Program-made: the position numbers and the translations under genes
Shown here: positions 7,287 to 12,931 of the stretch, piece by piece
How the letters are laid out: each line of letters starts with the position of its first letter
Position numbering within the stretch: the first letter of the stretch is position 1
The notes under the pieces: model-generated
What the model was told of the DNA's origin: nothing
Database searches by the model: none
Seen by the model: only the letters and a program-made list of their open reading frames with translations
DNA from: CAYUYM01 sp964449305
Lineage (GTDB): Bacteria; Bacteroidota; Ignavibacteria; SZUA-365; CAYQST01
Length of the DNA: 12,931 bases
Reading direction: 5' to 3'
Assembly (NCBI GenBank): GCA_964449305.1
Contig: CAYUYM010000097.1
Span: 1 to 12,931, forward strand

Positions 7287-9647
7287 TCAGATGCGCACGA
7301 GTGTCCTGAAGTAGAAGACGTAGAGAAGAAGAATGACGCCCACCACCACGAAGGCGATGTAGGTCTGAATCCTGCCAGTCTGGGCCTTGCGGAACACGAG
7401 GCCGAAGAAGCCGACGACGTAGGCGGTGAGGTTCACGAGACCGTCGACGATCCACTTGTCGATCCATCCGCTGACGGTGGAATAGACCCTCGTCACATAG
7501 GCCGTGCCGTTCACGGCGCCATCGACGATGTTGGCGTCGAACCAGCTCGAGACGCGGGCCACGAGCATGACAAAGGGCACCACGATCCACTGCTCATAGA
7601 TCTCATCGAAATACCACTTCCTGCTGAGGAAGGTGTGGACCGGCCGGAGCTTCGCCTCCACCGCATCCGCGTTGAGTTTGCGCCAGTAGTAGAATAAAAA
7701 GGCGAACAGGATGCCAAGTGAGGCGATGATCATGGAGGTGATCATGGCGGGCAGATGCGCCTCGTGTGTCGCATGCTCCAAGGCCTTCTGGGCGGGGTTC
7801 TCCTCCACCACTGCGGGCGCCTCATGCTGCACGACGGATTCCTGCGATGGCTGCGCATCGACCATGCCCTCATGCGTCATGGCCTGCTCCTGTGTGGCGG
7901 CTGCGTCTCCATGCGCGGTCGGTTCAGCTGCGTGTGTCGCCTGCTGCTGCACGGCATGCTCCTCAGCGGGCTGCCCGTGTTCCACCGCCGCGTGCGCACC
8001 GCCGTGATCCGTACCATGGCCGATCCTGTACCAATGCTCTCCGGTGACGGTGACGGGTGTCGGCACGGATTTCACGAACCAGCCGCTGGCGGCGCCGAAG
8101 GGATTGAAGGAGTAGAATGCCCAGATGGACAGCGTTGCCAGCACGGCGATGGGAATCTTCATCGTGAGGGGCGACTCATGGATGTGCTCATGAATGTCGC
8201 GGCGCTTTGGTTCACCGAAGAAGGTGAGCAGCACGACGCGGAACATGTAGAACGCTGTGAGTGCGGCCACACCGAAACCGATCCACGGAATCGCCTGGGC
8301 GATGCCCTCCTTCATCCCGCCAAGGGCCCAGGTGCCCGCGAGGATCTCGTCCTTCGAGAGGAAGCCCGAGAACAGGGGCACGCCCGAGATGGCGAGCGTG
8401 GCAATGAGGAAGGTCCAGAAGGTGACAGGCATCTTGTTTTTCAGACCGCCCATGTTGCGCACATCCTGCGCATCGGTGTCGTGATCGTGCAGATGATGGA
8501 GGCTGTGATGCATGGCATGGATCACCGAGCCGGAGCCGAGGAAGAGGCAGGCCTTGAACATGGCGTGCGTCACCAGGTGGAAGACGCCTGCCGTGTACGC
8601 GCCGGCGCCGAGCGCCATGACCATGTAGCCGAGCTGGCTCACGGTGGAATAGGCGAGCACCTTCTTGATGTCGTTCTGCACGATGGCGATGGTGGCGGCG
8701 ATGAAGGAGGTGAGCGTGCCGATGATCATGATGAAGAGCAGCGCCTCGCCGGCGAGCAGCGGGAAGATGCGGGCAACAAGATACACACCGGCCGCGACCA
8801 TGGTGGCAGCGTGGATGAGCGCGCTGACGGGGGTCGGGCCCTCCATGGCATCGGGAAGCCAGGTCTGCAGCGGGAACTGCGCGGATTTTCCGATGGCGCC
8901 CGCAAAGAGCAGGATGCCGGTGATGGCGAGCCAGCTCGAGGAATCCATCGGGAAGTGACCCTGCGAGATCGCTGAAAAGATCGCATCGAAACGGAAGGAG
9001 CCGTAGGTGGTGAACAACAGCATGATGCCGATGAACATGCCCGCATCACCCACCCGGTTCATGAGGAAGGCCTTCTTGGAGGCATACGCAGGGCCCGGCT
9101 TTTCATACCAGAATCCGATGAGCAGATACGAGCTCACACCCACAAGCTCCCAGAAGATGTACATCATCAGGATGTTGTTCGTCAGCACGATGCCCAGCAT
9201 GGAGAAGGAGAAGAGGCCGAGGTAGGCGAAGAAGCGGCCGTACTTCGCATCGCCGTGCATGTACCCGATCGAATACAGGTGCACCAGAGAGCTGATGAGC
9301 GTCACGACAATGAGCATGATGGCGGTCAGGTTGTCGAGCATGATGCCGAGTTCGATCCTGAAGGGGATCTCCTGACCAAGAAGCGATATGGTCGTGTTGA
9401 AGTCCACCCATGTGGCATTCACCTGGATCGGGGGCACCGGAAAGCCGGGGATGGCTGGAAGCACCTCCCGCCCGAAGGTCCCGATCGCGACGACGATCGA
9501 CAATCCCAGGGTCAGAAAGAGCAGACCGGTGGCGATGACGTCGCCCTGCCGTGGCAGCCTGCGGCCGAACCCGAGCAGGATGGCGAACGATGCCAGGGGA
9601 ATGAATAGAATGAAGAGCGCGAGCGTTGTGATGGTACCAGGTGACAT
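7287..9647 (-). CDS. nuoL: NADH-quinone oxidoreductase subunit L with histidine-rich insertion
   Basis: NuoL is the distal antiporter-like subunit of complex I, carrying the long lateral helix that runs along NuoM and NuoN. Conserved residues are Glu167 in YIFWELVGVSSYLLIGFW, Asp201 in NRVGDAG, Lys254 in AIGKSAQFPLQTWLPDAMEG, His279 in SALIHAATMVAAGVYL, His357/His361/Lys365 in FHLVTHAMFKACLFL, and Lys432-Asp433 in SGFLSKDEI. At 786 aa it is far longer than the usual ~610-660. The excess lies mainly in residues ~538-631, a His/Ala/Glu/Gln-rich low-complexity stretch with 13 histidines, between two late membrane helices (~496-514 and ~635-655). A second His cluster (377-389) follows TM11. The C-terminal part (~660-786) contains the RKWYFDEIYEQW segment expected near the lateral helix. 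The ATG start at 9647 lacks a clear Shine-Dalgarno sequence; it begins 77 nt after nuoK. The subunit assignment is certain; the role of the insertion is unknown. Confidence 0.97.
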   Translation of the reverse strand: MSPGTITTLALFILFIPLASFAILLGFGRRLPRQGDVIATGLLFLTLGLSIVVAIGTFGREVLPAIPGFPVPPIQVNATWVDFNTTISLLGQEIPFRIELGIMLDNLTAIMLIVVTLISSLVHLYSIGYMHGDAKYGRFFAYLGLFSFSMLGIVLTNNILMMYIFWELVGVSSYLLIGFWYEKPGPAYASKKAFLMNRVGDAGMFIGIMLLFTTYGSFRFDAIFSAISQGHFPMDSSSWLAITGILLFAGAIGKSAQFPLQTWLPDAMEGPTPVSALIHAATMVAAGVYLVARIFPLLAGEALLFIMIIGTLTSFIAATIAIVQNDIKKVLAYSTVSQLGYMVMALGAGAYTAGVFHLVTHAMFKACLFLGSGSVIHAMHHSLHHLHDHDTDAQDVRNMGGLKNKMPVTFWTFLIATLAISGVPLFSGFLSKDEILAGTWALGGMKEGIAQAIPWIGFGVAALTAFYMFRVVLLTFFGEPKRRDIHEHIHESPLTMKIPIAVLATLSIWAFYSFNPFGAASGWFVKSVPTPVTVTGEHWYRIGHGTDHGGAHAAVEHGQPAEEHAVQQQATHAAEPTAHGDAAATQEQAMTHEGMVDAQPSQESVVQHEAPAVVEENPAQKALEHATHEAHLPAMITSMIIASLGILFAFLFYYWRKLNADAVEAKLRPVHTFLSRKWYFDEIYEQWIVVPFVMLVARVSSWFDANIVDGAVNGTAYVTRVYSTVSGWIDKWIVDGLVNLTAYVVGFFGLVFRKAQTGRIQTYIAFVVVGVILLLYVFYFRTLVRI

Positions 9648-9724
9648 GGCGTATGGGATCTTGGGAATGATCGGGTGGTGATGGGGCCTTCAGTGTCTCG
9701 ATCGGGGACGAGGATGCGCCGGGG

Positions 9725-10033
9725 TCATTCCTTCAGGCGCGTCACACGGTCGGTTTCCACGGTGTTGAAGCGCTTGAAGATGTTGAGCACGATGGCGAGG
9801 GCGATCGACGCCTCGGCGGCGGCGAGCACGATCACGAACACCGTGGCAACCTGCCCCTCCATGTTCATGCCCTGATACCGGGTGAAGGCAAGGAAGTTGA
9901 TGTTCGCGGCATTGAGGATGAGCTCAATACCCATGAGGATGAGGATAGCATTCCGCCGGGTGATGATGGCCAGCAGGCCGAGCGAGAAGAGCACGGCGGA
10001 AAGGATGAGGAAATGGGTCAGTCCGACGTTCAT
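9725..10033 (-). CDS. nuoK: NADH-quinone oxidoreductase subunit K
   Basis: NuoK is a small three-helix membrane subunit (related to MrpC/MnhC) that contributes two membrane-buried glutamates to the proton path between NuoN and NuoH. The 102-aa length is exactly typical. Glu37 in MGIELILNAANINF (TM2) and Glu74 in VLAAAEASIALAI (TM3) are the two key acidic residues. Its ATG overlaps the nuoJ stop in an ATGA arrangement, and GAGGAGG within the last codons of nuoJ serves as Shine-Dalgarno sequence, so the two genes are probably translationally coupled. Confidence 0.98.
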   Translation of the reverse strand: MNVGLTHFLILSAVLFSLGLLAIITRRNAILILMGIELILNAANINFLAFTRYQGMNMEGQVATVFVIVLAAAEASIALAIVLNIFKRFNTVETDRVTRLKE

Positions 10034-10545
10034 GCGTTCTCCTCCTCGTCAGGTTCCCGGCGCGCGATCATGGCGGCTCCCATGATGGCGACGAGAAGCA
10101 GGATGCCCACCACCTCGAAAGGCAGCAGATAGTTGGTCATGAGCTGTGCGCCGATCTCCAGTGCGGAGTTGGCGTTCGGATCGTACAGGGGCGCGGTAAG
10201 CCACTCCGCCTTCGTCATGATGAGAATCGTGGCTCCGAGGAGCACGCCGATGACGATGGCCGCCGGTACGCCCTGAAGCGTGCGCTGCACGATCTCCACA
10301 TTGAATGCGCTCCGCGTGAGCATGACACCGAAGATGAGCAGGATCAGGATGCCGCCCACATAGACCATGATCTGGGCGATGGCCACGAAATCCGCCTGCA
10401 GCAGGACGTAGATGCCCGCGACTCCCAGGAAGGTGAACAACAGGGAGAAGGCGGAATAGATGATGCTCTTGGAAAACACCACCATCGCAGCCGAGACCAC
10501 GGTGATGAGTGCAAAGAGGTAAAAAATGATGTCGTACAATTCCAT
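10030..10545 (-). CDS. nuoJ: NADH-quinone oxidoreductase subunit J
   Basis: NuoJ is the five-helix membrane subunit that packs around NuoK and NuoH; its third helix takes part in coupling conformational change. The protein is 171 aa, within the family range. The signature is in TM3, AQIMVYVGGILILLIFGVML, with a Tyr and the Gly-Gly that permit the pi-bulge known for this helix. The C-terminal TM5 (LPFEVVGILLLVAIMGAAMI) is followed by an acidic tail ending in EEENA. The gene lies 24 nt after nuoI and overlaps nuoK by 4 nt. Only a weak GAG-type ribosome binding site precedes the ATG at 10545. Confidence 0.97.
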   Translation of the reverse strand: MELYDIIFYLFALITVVSAAMVVFSKSIIYSAFSLLFTFLGVAGIYVLLQADFVAIAQIMVYVGGILILLIFGVMLTRSAFNVEIVQRTLQGVPAAIVIGVLLGATILIMTKAEWLTAPLYDPNANSALEIGAQLMTNYLLPFEVVGILLLVAIMGAAMIARREPDEEENA

Positions 10546-10569
10546 GTCTCTACCGATGGTTGATCCGTG

Positions 10570-11175
10570 TTAACCCTGCGGTGCCGGGGCTTCCGGCGTG
10601 GATGCTGCCTTGGCGGCCACTTCGGCCTCCTTCTTCTTCGCCTCCGCTGCGGCGGCTGCCGCTGCGGCCTTCTTCGCCTCCTGCTCCCTGGTGTATTCGT
10701 CCACCTCGTGCTGCTTTGCAGCGACCTGGTCGGGCGTCATCACACTGTAGTGGTAAAGCAGCGCGTTGCGGTTGTATTCTGAAAACTCGAATGCCGCCGT
10801 CATCGTGATGCACTCGGTCGGGCACGGGAACGTGCACAGCCCGCAGTAACAGCACTTCGCGATGTCGATGTCGAACTTCGACACCCACAGGCGCTTCTTC
10901 CCCCCGAGCGAGGTCAGACCAAGATCGTCGGTCGGCAACGCCTTGATCGTCTCGATCGAGATGCAGTTCACCGGACAGGCCTTCGCGCACTGATCACAGC
11001 CGATGCAGTCGTCCATGTTGACATAGAGACGGTTGCGCACGCGGTCCGGCAACGGCCGCTTGACGGTGGGATACTGGATGGTGACCTTCTTCGTGAACAG
11101 ATGACCCCACGTGATCTTCATACCGACGAGTGCGGTCCAGATGCCATCCTTGACGCCTTTGATATATCCGCTCAT
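10570..11175 (-). CDS. nuoI: NADH-quinone oxidoreductase subunit I (two 4Fe-4S clusters), with an extra C-terminal tail
   Basis: NuoI (TYKY homologue) carries clusters N6a and N6b, which pass electrons towards N2 and the quinone site; it sits at the junction of the peripheral and membrane arms. Both ferredoxin-type motifs are complete: Cys57, Cys60, Cys63 and Cys67 in CIGCDQCAKACP, and Cys108, Cys111, Cys114 and Cys118 in CCYCGLCTFPCP. The core ends near residue 148 (LLYHYSVM, expected in this family). Residues ~148-201 form a Lys/Glu start, then an Ala-rich stretch (about 170-193) and a Pro/Ala end, giving 201 aa compared with the usual ~160-180. The ATG at 11175 is preceded by AAGGA at 11 nt. 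The gene starts 25 nt after nuoH. Confidence 0.97.
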   Translation of the reverse strand: MSGYIKGVKDGIWTALVGMKITWGHLFTKKVTIQYPTVKRPLPDRVRNRLYVNMDDCIGCDQCAKACPVNCISIETIKALPTDDLGLTSLGGKKRLWVSKFDIDIAKCCYCGLCTFPCPTECITMTAAFEFSEYNRNALLYHYSVMTPDQVAAKQHEVDEYTREQEAKKAAAAAAAAEAKKKEAEVAAKAASTPEAPAPQG

Positions 11176-11200
11176 AGCTTGGGTTGTCCTTTCACAAAAA

Positions 11201-12310
11201 TTACATGACCATCAGGATGAAGCCGACGATGAGGGCGATCCCGAAGGAGAACGGAATCAGCACCTTCCAACACATGTACATCAGCTGGTCCACACGCACG
11301 CGCGGCAGCGTCCAGCGCAGCCACAGCATGACAAAGACGAAGAAGATGCCCTTCAGAGCGAGCCACAGAAAGCCTTCGAGCGGCACCAGCCACGACACAC
11401 CGATCGTCTCGCCCAGGGTCGCACCAAACGGGCTCTGCCAGCCGCCGAAGAAGAGGATCGCCGCCACGGCGGAGATGAGGTACATGTTGGCGTATTCCGC
11501 CATGAAGAACATCGCGAACTTCATGCCCGAATACTCCGTGTGGTAGCCCGACACGAGCTCGGACTCCGCCTCCGGAAGATCGAACGGTGTGCGGTTCGTC
11601 TCTGCAAGCCCGGAGATGTAGTAGATCACGAACGCGCCGACGAGGAAGGGCATCAGGATGAAGTTCCCCCATCCACCTTCGAGCAGCACTCCCGATGCGA
11701 GCGTCACGTTGTGCTTCGGACCGCCGAAGATGAACCAGTTCCAGAAGGGACCGGATTGCGCGGTGATCACATCCTGGAGGTTCATGGAGCCGACAATCAT
11801 CACGATGATGAGGATGGCCATGGCTGCGGGCACCTCGTAGCTCACGATCTGTGCCACCGATCGCATCGATCCGTACAGCGTGTACTTGTTGTTCGATGCC
11901 CACCCGGCCATCATGATCGCGGCCACGTTGATGGAGCCGACGGCGAACACGTAGAACACCCCCACGTTGATGTCGGCACCCACATAGTTGCTCGCAAAGG
12001 GCACCGCAGCGAAAGCCGCATAGGCCCCCATGAAGGTGAGATACGGGGCGATGTTGAAGAGCTTCTTGTCGGCTGCCGCCGGAACGATGTCCTCCTTCTG
12101 CAAAAGCTTCAGCACATCGGCCAGGGGCTGGATGATGCCCCACGGACCGGTGCGCATGGGACCGAGGCGGTCCTGCATCCAGGCCGACACCTTCACCTCG
12201 CCCAGGATGGCGACGAGTGCATATGTCAGCAGGAACACGAGCGGCAGGGCGCAATACACCACGATGGTGAGAAGGTTGTCGCCGAGAAGGTTCGATAAGA
12301 TTGATTCCAT
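11201..12310 (-). CDS. nuoH: NADH-quinone oxidoreductase subunit H
   Basis: NuoH (ND1 homologue) anchors the peripheral arm and forms most of the quinone-binding chamber with NuoB and NuoD. The 369-aa length is typical of the longer bacterial forms (E. coli ~325). Diagnostic segments are WMQDRLGPMRTGPWG (43-57), QPLADVLKLLQKED (61-74), YGSMRSVAQIVSYEVP (146-161), GLAETNRTPFDLPEAESEL (234-252), HTEYSGMKFAMFF (257-269), and LRWTLPRVRVDQLM (331-344). The acidic loop 248-260 is the part that contacts the peripheral arm in known structures. It follows nuoD by 39 nt, with no nuoE, nuoF or nuoG in between. The ATG at 12310 has only a weak GGAA upstream. Confidence 0.98.
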   Translation of the reverse strand: MESILSNLLGDNLLTIVVYCALPLVFLLTYALVAILGEVKVSAWMQDRLGPMRTGPWGIIQPLADVLKLLQKEDIVPAAADKKLFNIAPYLTFMGAYAAFAAVPFASNYVGADINVGVFYVFAVGSINVAAIMMAGWASNNKYTLYGSMRSVAQIVSYEVPAAMAILIIVMIVGSMNLQDVITAQSGPFWNWFIFGGPKHNVTLASGVLLEGGWGNFILMPFLVGAFVIYYISGLAETNRTPFDLPEAESELVSGYHTEYSGMKFAMFFMAEYANMYLISAVAAILFFGGWQSPFGATLGETIGVSWLVPLEGFLWLALKGIFFVFVMLWLRWTLPRVRVDQLMYMCWKVLIPFSFGIALIVGFILMVM

Positions 12311-12349
12311 GGACGAGTATTCCGTTTGTAATGTTCGCTTGAACGACGG

Positions 12350-12931
12350 TTATCGGTCGATTTCACCGAGCACGATGTCGATGCTGCCGAGGATGGCGAC
12401 GAGATCGGCGACAAGGTGCCCACGCGAGATTTCATCGATGACGCCAAGGTTGACAAAGCCCGGAGCACGGCACTTGCAGCGGAACGGATTGGCTCCTCCG
12501 TCGCTCACCACATAGTATCCGAGCTCACCACGCGGGTTCTCCACGCGAGCGTAGGCTTCGGCGCCCTTTGCAGGACGGATCTTCTTTGGGATCGCCGAGG
12601 TGACGTCCCCTTCCGGGAAGGTGGCCAGCGCCTGCTCGATGATCCGGCACGACTGCTCCATCTCGCGCTGACGCACGATGTGCCTGTCCCAGCAGTCGCC
12701 CAATGCGCCCATCTCGCCCGTCCCCACCACCACATCCCAGTCAAAACGGTCGTAGATCGAATAGGGATCGTCACGACGCAGATCGAAGTCGACGCCCGAT
12801 CCGCGGAGCATGGGGCCGGAGGAGCCATAGCTGATGGCGACATCGGCCGGAAGCACGCCCACATTGGCCGTGCGCTCCACAAAGATCTTGTTGAGGTTGA
12901 GGAGGTTGTGGATCTCCTTCATCGTGGGGCG
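12350..12931 (-). CDS. nuoD: NADH-quinone oxidoreductase subunit D, C-terminal part (5' end outside the window)
   Basis: NuoD is the 49-kDa-type subunit, descended from [NiFe]-hydrogenase large subunits, which with NuoB and NuoH forms the quinone reduction site. The visible 193 codons enter at the window edge (reading R-P-T-M-K-E-I) and end in a TAA at 12352-12350. Recognisable parts are the NKIFVERTANVGVLP segment, GSSGPMLRGSGVDFDLRR, the YVVSDGGANPFRCKCRAPGF region, and the classic end RGHLVADLVAILGSIDIVLG followed by EIDR. The sequence ends on this canonical EIDR with no fusion. The internal Met at 12922 is not the start. nuoA, nuoB and nuoC would be expected further upstream, outside the window. 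Confidence 0.97.
   Translation of the reverse strand, partial: RPTMKEIHNLLNLNKIFVERTANVGVLPADVAISYGSSGPMLRGSGVDFDLRRDDPYSIYDRFDWDVVVGTGEMGALGDCWDRHIVRQREMEQSCRIIEQALATFPEGDVTSAIPKKIRPAKGAEAYARVENPRGELGYYVVSDGGANPFRCKCRAPGFVNLGVIDEISRGHLVADLVAILGSIDIVLGEIDR

Noticed and set aside
7282..7296. Inverted repeat GCGCAT-CAG-ATGCGC across the nuoL stop codon
   Set aside because: It has only a 6-bp stem with a 3-nt loop and no T-run, so it is not a terminator. It could slightly stabilise an mRNA end, but chance is the simpler explanation.
9648..9724. Search for an alternative start or ribosome binding site for nuoL
   Set aside because: No Shine-Dalgarno sequence was seen in the 77-nt spacer, but no other in-frame start gives a better N-terminus, and the first helix beginning at the ATG at 9647 fits NuoL. 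I kept this start.

Overview
The window is a stretch of high-GC bacterial chromosome in which every supported gene lies on the minus strand. It holds the 3' two-thirds of a respiratory complex I (NADH-quinone oxidoreductase, nuo) operon and the first ~1,044 codons of a large secreted, multi-domain surface protein. The secreted protein has the modular style (Fn3, Ig-like repeats, carboxypeptidase-regulatory-like, dockerin-like, cohesin-like) common in the Bacteroidota / Chlorobiota / Ignavibacteriota / Kapabacteria group. Together with the D-H-I-J-K-L-M-N order and visible Shine-Dalgarno sequences on several genes, this makes me lean to a GC-rich member of the Ignavibacteria/Kapabacteria side of that group. 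This placement is inference from protein style, not from a marker gene.

Layout, read in the direction of transcription (right to left). 12931-12350: C-terminal part of nuoD, cut by the window edge. 12310-11201: nuoH. 11175-10570: nuoI, with an extra Ala/Lys/Glu tail. 10545-10030: nuoJ. 10033-9725: nuoK, overlapping nuoJ by 4 nt. 9647-7287: nuoL, unusually long at 786 aa because of a histidine-rich insertion. 7226-5637: nuoM. 5594-4074: nuoN. A strong rho-independent terminator (4013-4042) closes the operon. 4012-3134 is an ~880-bp stretch with no convincing gene. From 3133 to the left edge runs the secreted protein gene, interrupted by a 100-N assembly gap (1461-1560) that falls inside a nearly identical ~100-residue tandem repeat.

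How the genes work together: NuoH, J, K, L, M and N form the proton-translocating membrane arm. NuoD and NuoI, at the base of the peripheral arm, form the quinone site and the N6a/N6b iron-sulfur relay. nuoE, nuoF and nuoG, which encode the NADH-oxidising module, are not between nuoD and nuoH, where they lie in many bacteria. The complex is therefore either completed from another locus or uses a different electron donor, as in the 11-subunit form. The secreted protein is separated by the terminator and has its own ribosome binding site, so it is probably an independent unit with no functional link to complex I.

I found no RNA genes, CRISPR arrays, insertion sequences or phage genes. The points most worth a second look are the NuoL histidine-rich insertion, the missing EFG module, the mis-assembly-prone repeat with its gap, and the dockerin-like plus cohesin-like architecture of the secreted protein.
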